Positions 1 through 7,991 are shown, counted from the first letter of the stretch. The stretch: 34,151 nucleotides of DNA from Hyphomonadaceae bacterium (GCA_027482995.1 JAIXVM010000077.1:1-34151); one strand, 5' to 3'. Translations and numbers: made by a program. Notes: a model not told the origin generated them from the sequence alone.

Positions 1-2
1 CG

Positions 3-254
3 CGCGCCCGGGGCGGAACAGCCTATGTCAGGCTCGAACCCTGCCGGGAGCGCTACAGCGGCGCTGCGTCCTGCGCCAACAAGCTCGTGGCCGCCGGCAT
101 CGCCCGCGTGGTGGTCGCCATCGAAGACCCGCACCCCACCGCGAAGGATGGCCTTCAGATTTTGCGCGCGGCAAAGGTGAGCGTTTCAATCGGGCCGGGC
201 GGTCGGCGCGCCGCACGCCTGTATGCGTGGTTCTTCCGGACGGCCGGACACTGA
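3..254 (+). CDS. RibD-like cytidine/deoxycytidylate deaminase-family protein, C-terminal part (5' end outside window)
   Basis: Frame 3 is open from the window edge: ARGGTAYVRLEPCRERYSGAASCANKLVAAGIARVVVAIEDPHPTAKDGLQILRAAKVSV...; matches the LEPC...C...L..AGI.RVVVAI.DP pattern of RibD-type deaminases; stop TGA at 252-254. Confidence 0.7.
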   Translation, partial: RARGGTAYVRLEPCRERYSGAASCANKLVAAGIARVVVAIEDPHPTAKDGLQILRAAKVSVSIGPGGRRAARLYAWFFRTAGH

Positions 255-1304
255 TCAGCCGGCGAATGGTCCTGCATGTGCGCGGACCGTTTCGTAGAAT
301 GCCAGCGAGTCGCGCTGGAAAGCGGCTTTGGTGAACTGCGCCTCGTAACTGGCGCGCCCACCCGCAACGAGTTTCGGCCCGAGCGTCTTGTCATAAAGAA
401 TACGCCCGATGGCGGCCGAAAGCGCCGCCGGATCATTCTTGGGCACGAGCAGGCCGTTGACGCCGTCCTTCACATAGGCGGCGGGGCCGACCGCGTCCGC
501 CGCGACGAGTGGGCGCCCAGCGGCCCAGGCATCAACCGTCACCGTGCCAAACGGTTCGTACCGGGACGGGAACGCCACGATATCGCAGGCCGCGAGCAGC
601 GCGCCGCGATCATTCCGCCAGCCGAGGAAGCGCACTCGGGAATCAAGGCCGAGCCGCGTTGCGTGCGCCTTGAGCTCCGCTTCAAGCGGTCCCTCCCCCG
701 CGATCCAGACATGCAGGTCCGGCAATTGGGCCGTCGCATCGAGCAGCGTATCCAGACCCTTCTTCTCGTGAAGCCGGGCGAGCGACAGGGCAACCGGCAC
801 GCCCTCCGGCGTCGAGAGGCTGGCGCGGGAGACGGGTTCGGCGCCCTGAAAGTCCGCGTACGTATGAATGATGCCGCTGCGCGCTTCGCTGACGCCCTGT
901 TCCCTTATGTGCCGCAACAGGTCGATCGTCAGGCCGACATGCCACTCGCAATTACGGAACCGGGAGAGCTTGTAATAGCCGCCATACCAACCGATCGACC
1001 GGGCGCGATGTTCGGCCGGGGCAAACTGGCCCGCGCGGCCCATCCAGTATTCGATCACGTCTGGCTGGAAGGCCGCGATGGCTTCCGCAATCACCCGGCG
1101 GGTCGGGAACGGCCAGGACGTATTGAAGCTCGCGGTATCGACACCGATGCCCGCCTCGCTGAATTTTCCGGTACGGAACGTGTTGCCGGGCCGCGTCACC
1201 ACATGCTGGGCGAAGCCCGCTTCGGCGAGCGCCAGGACCGATTCCAGCATGATGTTCTCGGCGCCGCCCTCATCGGCGCCCGCCATCACATGCATCACGC
1301 GCAT
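255..1304 (-). CDS. Glycosyltransferase family 4 protein
   Basis: MRVMHVMAGADEGGAENIML start; C-terminal GEGPLEAEL...RVRFLGWRND...PSRYEPFGTVTVDAWAAGRPLVA...GVNGLLVP typical of GT-B GT4 enzymes. Confidence 0.85.
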   Translation of the reverse strand: MRVMHVMAGADEGGAENIMLESVLALAEAGFAQHVVTRPGNTFRTGKFSEAGIGVDTASFNTSWPFPTRRVIAEAIAAFQPDVIEYWMGRAGQFAPAEHRARSIGWYGGYYKLSRFRNCEWHVGLTIDLLRHIREQGVSEARSGIIHTYADFQGAEPVSRASLSTPEGVPVALSLARLHEKKGLDTLLDATAQLPDLHVWIAGEGPLEAELKAHATRLGLDSRVRFLGWRNDRGALLAACDIVAFPSRYEPFGTVTVDAWAAGRPLVAADAVGPAAYVKDGVNGLLVPKNDPAALSAAIGRILYDKTLGPKLVAGGRASYEAQFTKAAFQRDSLAFYETVRAHAGPFAG

Positions 1305-1446
1305 CGGCGTCTCCTGCCCGGTACCAGTTTGCGGGCGTTGCCCCGTCCCGTCTGCGATTAGCGGGGATCGCGCGCGTGGGCAAACTCTGCTTGGCAGTGC
1401 TGCCCGAACTGCCTAGACAGGCGCGAACACACGGACCGGTGAACTG

Positions 1447-2439
1447 ATGGCCGAATATCGCCTCTTCGGGGCTGAGACGTCTCCTTACTCGCTGAAGGTG
1501 AGGTCGGCCCTGCGTTACAAGGGGATCGATTTCGAGTGGATCGCGCGCTCGGCCAGCAACGAGGCCGAATTTCGCAAGAGCGCCGCAACGCCGACCGTGC
1601 CGCTGCTCATCAGCCCGGCGCAGCCACCGGCCCAGGATTCGACGCTGATCCTTGCCGCGCTCGAGCGCACGCATCCCGAGCCCCCGGCCCGGCCTGATGC
1701 CCCCGCTGCCGCCGGCCTCGCGATGATCCTTGAAGACTATGGCGACGAGTGGCTGAACAAGTGCATGTTCCAGCAACGCTGGGGCCAGCATCCGGACCGC
1801 GACGCGGCGGCGCTGCGTGTGCTGATCCAGCTGAATGACGGCAAACGTCCGCGCGCATTCAAGGCGCCGGCCAAGCAGATCGCCGCGCGCATGCTGGCGC
1901 GCCTTCCCCTCGTCGGTGCCGAGCCCGCCAATGCCGCCGCGCTCGAGAATTCCTACAAGCGGTTTGCGCTCCGCCTGAACGCGCACCTTCAGAACCACCT
2001 CTTCATTTTCGGCGGCCGCCCGAGCGCGGCCGATTTTTCCATCGCCGGCCAGTTCCAGCAGATGCTGACCGATCCGACACCGGCTGCCTGGTTGAATGAA
2101 CGTGCGCCGTTTGTGGTGGCCTGGTGCGGGTTCATGGATGATCCGAAAGCCTCGGGCCCGTTCGCGGACTTTGCGGCGCTCACGCCGACGCTGCTTCCCA
2201 TCTTCGAAACCGAAGTGTCGCGAACCTACCTGCCCTGGGCTTTCGCCAATGCGGCGAGCGCGGCGCAGGACAAGAAGCGCTTCTCGGTCACGCTCGATGA
2301 CGGCGCCTTCGATCAGGCCACGCAGTCCTATGCGGCGCGGGCCTTTGCGGCGGTGAAGGCGGGCCTCGCCCCACTGGCCGGTGACGCCGAGCTGACCGCT
2401 TTTCTCGATGCCGCCGGCGCGAGCGCATTTCTTCGCTGA
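1447..2439 (+). CDS. Glutathione S-transferase family protein
   Basis: MAEYRLFGAETSPYSLKVRSALRYKGIDFEWI... thioredoxin-fold GST N-domain; VPLLI; C-terminal helical GST-like region. Confidence 0.8.
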   Translation: MAEYRLFGAETSPYSLKVRSALRYKGIDFEWIARSASNEAEFRKSAATPTVPLLISPAQPPAQDSTLILAALERTHPEPPARPDAPAAAGLAMILEDYGDEWLNKCMFQQRWGQHPDRDAAALRVLIQLNDGKRPRAFKAPAKQIAARMLARLPLVGAEPANAAALENSYKRFALRLNAHLQNHLFIFGGRPSAADFSIAGQFQQMLTDPTPAAWLNERAPFVVAWCGFMDDPKASGPFADFAALTPTLLPIFETEVSRTYLPWAFANAASAAQDKKRFSVTLDDGAFDQATQSYAARAFAAVKAGLAPLAGDAELTAFLDAAGASAFLR

Positions 2440-2440
2440 C

Positions 2441-2471
2441 AAAAAACCCCCGCAGCGAGGGGCTGCGGGGG
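2441..2471 (-). terminator. Rho-independent terminator of the leftward Hsp20 gene
   Basis: 10-bp GC stem CCCCCGCAGC (2447-2456) / GCTGCGGGGG (2462-2471), followed on the minus strand by six U (AAAAAA 2441-2446 on plus). Confidence 0.85.
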
Positions 2472-2501
2472 CTCGTCAGTGAACGGAGAATGACGCCTTG
2501 A

Positions 2502-2987
2502 TCAGGCCGCGTCAGAGGCCTTTTTCTTGCCGATCAGACGGGGCTGCTGGTCAGCCGTTGCGGTGTAACCGATCTCGATCTTGCGGGCTTTCTTCTCTTC
2601 CGGGATCTCGCGGATCAGGTCGATCCGCAGGACGCCGTGCTCGAGGCTCGCGCCCGTCACGAGAACGTGATCGGCGAGCTGGAAGCGGCGGATGAAGCTG
2701 CGCTGGGCAATCCCGCGGTGAAGGAAATTGCGCCCGGCGGCATCTTCGGTTTCGCCTTTCTTTCCGGCGACCGTCAGCAGGCCTTCCTTGGTTTCGATGT
2801 CGAGTTCCGCCTCGGTGAAACCGGCGACCGCGATCTCGATCGCGAAGGCGTTCTCGTCGACGCGCTCGATATTGTACGGCGGATAGCCCTGCGTGCCATC
2901 AAGGCGGGAGGCCTGGTCGATCATGCCGGCGAGGCGGTCAAAGCCGACCATCGTGCGGTAGAGGGGGGTGAGGTCAATCGTACTCAT
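2502..2987 (-). CDS. Hsp20/alpha-crystallin family small heat-shock protein (IbpA-like)
   Basis: MSTIDLTPLYRTMVGFDRLAGMIDQ...YPPYNIERVDENAFAIEIAVAGFTEAELDIETKEGLLTVAGKK...FLHRGIAQRSFIRRFQLADHVLVTGASLEHGVLRIDLIREIPEEKKARKIEI; start reset from ORF 3131 to the ATG at 2987 preceded by AAAGGA. Confidence 0.93.
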   Translation of the reverse strand: MSTIDLTPLYRTMVGFDRLAGMIDQASRLDGTQGYPPYNIERVDENAFAIEIAVAGFTEAELDIETKEGLLTVAGKKGETEDAAGRNFLHRGIAQRSFIRRFQLADHVLVTGASLEHGVLRIDLIREIPEEKKARKIEIGYTATADQQPRLIGKKKASDAA

Positions 2988-2993
2988 GGGATG

Positions 2994-3037
2994 ACAGTCC
3001 TTTCTTTCAAAGCAACTGTGGGTGGGGAAAACCACCC
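2994..3037 (-). promoter_or_regulatory. Candidate ROSE-like RNA thermometer in the 5' leader of the Hsp20 gene
   Basis: Minus-strand RNA: GGGUGG-UUUUCC-CCACCC hairpin abutting ACAGUUGCU-UUGAAAGAA-AGGACUGU, in which UUGCU faces the Shine-Dalgarno AGGA, closed by ACAG/CUGU. Confidence 0.65.
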
Positions 3038-3188
3038 GGATTGAAGATCGCAGAGAGTCCAAACAAACAGCCCGGTTGCCCGGCACTGGCGGCTCGCCTA
3101 CGGCCACGGCCCGTTGTCGGCACCGTGACAATCGCTATGTGGGTAGCGTATGACCTGTATCAAGAGCCCCCTCAACGGAGACCTGAAG

Positions 3189-4094
3189 ATGAGATCACTG
3201 CTGCTCGTGGCCGCCTCGGCCCTGGCGCTGGCCGCCTGTACGCCGGCCAAGACACCGGCCCCGGCTTCCGTTGAAGCGGCCACGCCCGTGGCCGAAGAAA
3301 AGCCGGCGATGACGCTGGCTGAAGCGGTGGCCTCCGACCAGCGCAGCGCCGAGGAAAAAGCCCGCGACGTGTGGCGCCATCCGGTCGAGACCCTGACCTT
3401 CTTCGGTGTCACGTCCGACATGAAGGTGGTCGAAGTCTGGCCCGGCGGCGGCTGGTACACGAACATCCTGGCGCCGTGGCTCGCGGACGGCGGCGGCACG
3501 CTGGTCGCGGCGGGCTGGGACGCCGCCTCGATCGAGGACGCCGAACGCCGCGCCCGCACCGAGGCGCGCATCGCCGAGTTCAAGGCGACCTATGCCGACC
3601 CGAAATTCGGCACCATCGAACACTCCGCCTTCTCGGCTTCCTCCGGCCCGATGACCGCCCCCGGAACCGCTGACGCCGTGCTGACCTTCCGCAACATCCA
3701 CAACTGGATGTCCGGCGGCTATACCGAGAAATTCTTCGCCGATGCCTATGCCGCGCTGAAGCCGGGCGGCATCCTCGGCGTCGAGGAACACCGCCTGCCA
3801 TCTGCCCAGACGCAGGACCCGACCGCGAGCAGCGGCTATGTGCACGAGGACTATGTGAAGACGCTGGCGATCGCCGCCGGCTTCGAATTCGTGGAATCGA
3901 GCGAGGTCAACGCCAACCCGGCCGACACCGCCGACCACCCCTTCGGTGTGTGGACCCTGCCCCCGAACCTCGCGACCACGGGCCGCGACGGCAAACCGGT
4001 CGAGGGCTTCGACCCCGAGAAATACAAGGCCATCGGCGAAAGCGACCGCATGACCCTGAAGTTCCGCAAGCCGGAAGCCACCCCGACGCCCTGA
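3189..4094 (+). CDS. Lipoprotein-signal class I SAM-dependent methyltransferase-like protein
   Basis: Lipobox LALAAC; VWRHPVETLTFFGVTSDMKVVEVWPGGGWYTNILAPWL...LTFRNIHNWM...ALKPGGILGVEEHR; start placed at ATG 3189. Confidence 0.8.
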   Translation: MRSLLLVAASALALAACTPAKTPAPASVEAATPVAEEKPAMTLAEAVASDQRSAEEKARDVWRHPVETLTFFGVTSDMKVVEVWPGGGWYTNILAPWLADGGGTLVAAGWDAASIEDAERRARTEARIAEFKATYADPKFGTIEHSAFSASSGPMTAPGTADAVLTFRNIHNWMSGGYTEKFFADAYAALKPGGILGVEEHRLPSAQTQDPTASSGYVHEDYVKTLAIAAGFEFVESSEVNANPADTADHPFGVWTLPPNLATTGRDGKPVEGFDPEKYKAIGESDRMTLKFRKPEATPTP

Positions 4095-4122
4095 CGTTTT
4101 CCGGACCTCCGGACCCGTCCAT

Positions 4123-4160
4123 AAACCGTCCATACGCAAGTGTGGACGGTTTTCTCTTTT
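4123..4160 (+). terminator. Rho-independent terminator downstream of the methyltransferase-like gene
   Basis: AAACCGTCCATAC-GCAA-GTGTGGACGGTTT stem-loop (one G-T pair) followed by TCTCTTTT. Confidence 0.85.
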
Positions 4161-4315
4161 GGGTTGGGGGTTGCATCGTGGAATCGTCTCAGCGAGCCAT
4201 GCCTGGCGCGTGAACTGTGATCGGGCGCAGGTGACGGCGAATGGCGGCTGTTGGCACAGAGCTCCCGGTGGACGTCCCTCTACCGGGGATCAAAAGCAAG
4301 CGAACTCTGTCCTTG

Positions 4316-4867
4316 TCAGTCGGGCGCCTGTTTTGCCTTCAAGGGTGGTTTGTCCAACAGGTCGTCGATGAAAACAGCAACCAGCATCGCCTGACTGCTG
4401 ACTCTGGCCTTGGCGTAAATCTGACTCAGCTGTGAACGAATCGTGCCGGCAGCCGCGCCGCGCAATCGAGCGATCTCTGCGATGTCGCACCCCTTTAGAG
4501 CGAACAACGCGACCTCGCCTTCACCCTTCGTCAGCCCCCATTCGGCGAAGCGCAGCGCGATATGGTCGGCAAGTGCGCTGCGGGCGCGGCTCAGTGATTG
4601 CTCCTTCCAATGCAACTCACGAGTCAAAAGAAGGATATTGCGCGAACTGACAACAACCCCGGCGAACAGTGCCAGACCGATGACGAGTTCCATCACCAAA
4701 TCTAAACTGAAACCGCGCGCGCCCCCGAGAAACTGATCTTCGAAGCCATCCACGACAAAGTAAGCCGCGGCCACGATTTGCAGCGCCATTAGCGCTACCG
4801 GCAGGGTTAGCAGCCACTGCAGAGGCCAAACTGGGCTGCGGGCGCCAGCAGAGTCAGGCATTTTCAT
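4316..4867 (-). CDS. Membrane-anchored LuxR-type (GerE HTH) transcriptional regulator
   Basis: Two hydrophobic segments (WLLTLPVALMALQIVAAAYFVV; LVMELVIGLALFAGVVVSS), then LTKGEGEVALFALKGCDIAEIARLRGAAAGTIRSQLSQIYAKARVSSQAMLVAVFID. Start at 4867 (MKMPDS) leaves a divergent promoter region; the ORF could extend to 4957. Confidence 0.75.
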   Translation of the reverse strand: MKMPDSAGARSPVWPLQWLLTLPVALMALQIVAAAYFVVDGFEDQFLGGARGFSLDLVMELVIGLALFAGVVVSSRNILLLTRELHWKEQSLSRARSALADHIALRFAEWGLTKGEGEVALFALKGCDIAEIARLRGAAAGTIRSQLSQIYAKARVSSQAMLVAVFIDDLLDKPPLKAKQAPD

Positions 4868-4972
4868 AGGACAATCGCTTAGTGAAAGGCTTTTGAGCGC
4901 CTGCTTATAGGCGCTGCCGTGCGCCAAGAGTAGCAGCAAGGCGTTACTTTCCTGCACCAGTGAGGTGAAAGC

Positions 4973-5779
4973 GTGACCGAAGCGAAAAATGACGTTCTGA
5001 CCAAAGTGCCCGCGATCACACTCGGGTTTTGGATTATCAAGATTTTGGCGACCACGTTTGGCGAGACCGCAGGCGACAGCGTCTCAATGTCATGGCTGGG
5101 GGAGACTACCCCTGACGCGCCAACCTCTTTTTTGCAAAGCGGCTATCTGATCGGAACCTTGATTTTTGGGGCCATTCTCGCGGCGCTGGTTTTCATTCAG
5201 ATCCGCGCGCGTCGCTTCAATCCTTGGCTGTACTGGGCGACCATCATTGCTTCGACCACCGCCGGAACGACGATGGCAGATTTCGTCACTCGCTCGATCG
5301 GACTCGGCTATCCAGGCGGGTCGCTACTTTTGCTGGGGTCCGTGCTGACTTCGCTCTTTGTCTGGCGCCAGGCCTTGGGCACGGTATCCGTCAGTTCGGT
5401 TCACGAGCCGAAGGCCGAACTCTTCTACTGGCTGACGATCACTTTCTCCCAAACGCTAGGTACTGCGTTGGGGGATTGGATCGCAGACGGACCCCTCGGG
5501 TATCTTGGGTCGGCTGTGATTTTCAGCGGGCTGCTTGCGCTTATAGCGCTGGTGTACTTTCGCACCGCCATCGATCGCGCAGCGTTGTTTTGGGCGGCCT
5601 TCATTCTTACACGACCGCTGGGCGCAGTGGTGGGCGACTTCCTTGACAAGCCCCACGACCATGGCGGGCTCGAGTTGAGCCGCGTCTGGGCGACACTCGT
5701 GCTTGGTGTGGCTATCGTGGCTTTGATTATGATGTTTCGCCAAAAGGCGGCGCAGTCTGATGTACAAAAGGAGGCTTGA
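4973..5779 (+). CDS. DUF347-repeat (COG4705-type) membrane protein
   Basis: Four repeat-like blocks: KILATTFGETAGDSVSMSW, ASTTAGTTMADFVTRSIGLGY, TFSQTLGTALGDWIADGPLGY, ILTRPLGAVVGDFLDKP, each between hydrophobic helices. Confidence 0.75.
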   Translation: MTEAKNDVLTKVPAITLGFWIIKILATTFGETAGDSVSMSWLGETTPDAPTSFLQSGYLIGTLIFGAILAALVFIQIRARRFNPWLYWATIIASTTAGTTMADFVTRSIGLGYPGGSLLLLGSVLTSLFVWRQALGTVSVSSVHEPKAELFYWLTITFSQTLGTALGDWIADGPLGYLGSAVIFSGLLALIALVYFRTAIDRAALFWAAFILTRPLGAVVGDFLDKPHDHGGLELSRVWATLVLGVAIVALIMMFRQKAAQSDVQKEA

Positions 5780-5780
5780 G

Positions 5781-6527
5781 ATGCCTCGAACGAATGCTTC
5801 CGGATCGAGCTTGCTGTTTGCATTGAGTATTGTGACTGCATTGCCGGCATGGGCCGGGCCGCCATTTCTTACCGACGACCCTGAGCCAACGGAGACACAC
5901 CGCTGGGAAATCTACGCGCCGCTCGTGGATGGCGAAGGAAACGGGGCGAATTTTGATGGTGCGGCGGGTTTCGAGATCAATTATGGCGCGGCGCCCAACG
6001 TGCAGGTCACGGTCGAACTTCCAACCATTTACGAACATGACTTAGCCGGCACGGAATGGGGAGCGGGCGATGTCGCCGTCTCGCTCAAGTACCGCTTCTA
6101 TCACGACGAGGCCGACGGGTTGTCGATCGCCGTCTTCCCCGGATTGACGCTGCCCACAGCGACCAACGGCTTAGGCGCCGGCGAGGTCACAGGATTTCTC
6201 CCGGTCTGGTTCCAGAAAGATTCCGGGCCGTGGTCGATATTCGGCGGTGGCGGTTACGCCTTGAATCCGGGCGAGGGCAATCGCGACTACGTGACCGGCT
6301 CCTTCGCTGTTTCGCGCCGCTGTTATCAAAACCTGACGCTTGGTGTCGAAGCCGAGCGGCAAAGCGCCGATAAGGTTGGCGGCGGTGCAACAACCAGTCT
6401 TGGACTTGGGGCGATCTACCAGTTGAAAGCGCCATTCCGTCTGCTGGCCTCCGCTGGACCCACTTTTGAGGACGGTGGTGAGACGACCGGATTTCACGCA
6501 TTTCTTGCGCTGGGTATCGATTTGTGA
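5781..6527 (+). CDS. Secreted/outer-membrane beta-barrel-like protein
   Basis: Signal peptide LLFALSIVTALPAWAGPPFLTDDPEPTETHRWEIY; alternating beta pattern with GAGDVAVSLKYRFY, terminal FHAFLALGIDL; start placed at ATG 5781, 1 nt after the DUF347 stop. Confidence 0.65.
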   Translation: MPRTNASGSSLLFALSIVTALPAWAGPPFLTDDPEPTETHRWEIYAPLVDGEGNGANFDGAAGFEINYGAAPNVQVTVELPTIYEHDLAGTEWGAGDVAVSLKYRFYHDEADGLSIAVFPGLTLPTATNGLGAGEVTGFLPVWFQKDSGPWSIFGGGGYALNPGEGNRDYVTGSFAVSRRCYQNLTLGVEAERQSADKVGGGATTSLGLGAIYQLKAPFRLLASAGPTFEDGGETTGFHAFLALGIDL

Positions 6528-6767
6528 GGCGAGTGGTAACTTGCAACGATCGCCAAACATCTACCAAGGCGCCATCCACGAAACGGCGCGGCTTCGACCG
6601 TTTCCGGCGATTTCCTATAGTTCGAAAGCGGGTTCGTACGTTTCGTTCTCAAGTCCGCTCGGTCGGGTCTGCGACTTTTCTGTTTGAAGCCTCTGGGGCC
6701 TCGGTGTTTGCAGCGCCAATACCGCGATGACACGGTGGGAGGGGTTGGACCACTCGGGAAGGCGCGC

Positions 6768-6808
6768 GAGATGGGCCCTCAGACCGGCGGCGCCGGTCGA
6801 GGGTGACG
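6768..6808 (+). repeat. 41-bp palindromic intergenic repeat, copy A
   Basis: GAGATGGGCCCTCAGACCGGCGGCGCCGGTCGAGGGTGACG; nearly identical flanks to copy B at 13409-13449. Confidence 0.85.
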
Positions 6809-6914
6809 ACAGACGGGAGAGGGCGCGCTCGCGAAACGCTGACTGGACAGGTTGCATTTCCCCCGATACGAAGATTATTGTTTATCGATAATACTTCCTT
6901 TGGAGACCCTGACC

Positions 6915-7883
6915 ATGATCAAGCTCTTGTCCTGGCCGCGCGTGCTCGTCGCGGCGGTGTGTCTGATGGCGCAGCCCGCGATGGCCAATCCGCAGCTGGC
7001 TTATATCGAGGGGGCGCGGGTGAACATGGAGGCGCAGGCGCCGTTCATCCAACGCGGCAAGGGCCTGCCGCATGATCACGAGATCACCGTGTACCTGCCG
7101 GCGGGCTATGCCAGCGAACCGGCGCGGACCTATCCGGTGCTGTGGGTGCTGGATGCGCCAATGATGCTGCGCACGGTGGTGGGCATCCAGGACACGCTGG
7201 TGATCGGCAACATGGCGCCGGAGATGATCATCATCGGCGTTGGCAGCCGGAGCGAGGACGGGCTGGCGGGGGTTGGCCGGCGGGTGATGGATTTCTCTCC
7301 TCCGGGGGCGGACTATTTTCCGCGCGGCCTGCGCGGCGAGGCGTGGGAAGAACTGGCCCCCCTGCCCGAGTTTCCGCACCTTGCGGATGCGTTCCTCGGC
7401 TTCCTGGTGGATGAGCTTCGGCCCGAGCTGGCGGCGCGCTACCGGTTTTCGGGCGACCATGCGCTGTTCGGCCATTCGGCGGGCGGGATGTTTGCGGCGC
7501 ACAGCCTGTTTGCGCGGCCGGGCGCCTTCGACAAGATGATCATCGGCAGCCCTTACCTCGAAGGCGTGCGCGGCGCGGCCTTCAAGGCGGAGGAGGCCTA
7601 TGCCAAACACAACAAGGACCTGGACACGGACCTGTTCATCGGCGTGGGCGCCGATGAGACGGACGAGTATTTCCTGGCGGCCTCCGGCATCGTGAGCGGG
7701 GCGGCGGCCTTCTCCGAGACGCTGAGGCTGCGCCGCTATCCCTCGATGGCGCTCAGCACACGGATCTATTCGGACGAAGACCACTATACCGTGGTGCCGC
7801 GCGTGATCAGTGACGGGATCCGGACCCTGTGGGCCGAGGACATCAAGGACATGCCGTCTTCCTGGCCGCAGGCGCCGGAATAG
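6915..7883 (+). CDS. Secreted alpha/beta-hydrolase, putative esterase (PF00756-like)
   Basis: Signal peptide VLVAAVCLMAQPAMA; ITVYLPAGY...YPVLWVLDAP; nucleophile GHSAGG; terminal DEDH; start ATG 6915. Confidence 0.8.
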   Translation: MIKLLSWPRVLVAAVCLMAQPAMANPQLAYIEGARVNMEAQAPFIQRGKGLPHDHEITVYLPAGYASEPARTYPVLWVLDAPMMLRTVVGIQDTLVIGNMAPEMIIIGVGSRSEDGLAGVGRRVMDFSPPGADYFPRGLRGEAWEELAPLPEFPHLADAFLGFLVDELRPELAARYRFSGDHALFGHSAGGMFAAHSLFARPGAFDKMIIGSPYLEGVRGAAFKAEEAYAKHNKDLDTDLFIGVGADETDEYFLAASGIVSGAAAFSETLRLRRYPSMALSTRIYSDEDHYTVVPRVISDGIRTLWAEDIKDMPSSWPQAPE

Positions 7884-7934
7884 CGAGGGCGGCTGGCCGA
7901 TAGGCGCCGGAAGGACGACGGCATCGGAGCGGGC

Positions 7935-7963
7935 TTGACGACATACCGACTGGTTGGTATGTT
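7935..7963 (+). promoter_or_regulatory. Sigma70-type promoter with embedded TetR-type operator
   Basis: -35 TTGACG (7935-7940), 17-bp spacer, -10 TATGTT (7958-7963); ACATACCGAC-TG-GTTGGTATGT near-perfect palindrome at 7941-7962; downstream gene string encodes a TetR protein. Confidence 0.75.
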
Positions 7964-7991
7964 CGCGTCACAGTTTTTGAGGACAGTGCCT

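Noticed and set aside
276-1361. 361-aa plus-strand ORF opposite the glycosyltransferase
   Set aside because: Antisense to a convincing GT4 gene; composition rich in R/G/A with no domain signal.
1270-2442. 390-aa minus-strand ORF opposite the GST gene
   Set aside because: Antisense artefact; the plus strand shows a GST N-domain with a proper start.
3001-3060. Possible sigma32-type promoter (CTTCAA-N13-CCCCACCC on minus) before hsp20
   Set aside because: The -10-like segment is the 3' arm of the leader hairpin; the ROSE-like structure explains the sequence better, and both cannot hold if the leader is transcribed from upstream.
3195-4139. 314-aa minus-strand ORF opposite the methyltransferase-like lipoprotein gene
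   Set aside because: Gly/Arg-rich antisense frame that runs across the strong plus-strand terminator; no domain.
4264-4287. CCCGGT...ACCGGG inverted repeat downstream of the regulator
   Set aside because: Short 6-bp arms, long loop and no T-run; not distinguishable from chance in GC-rich DNA.
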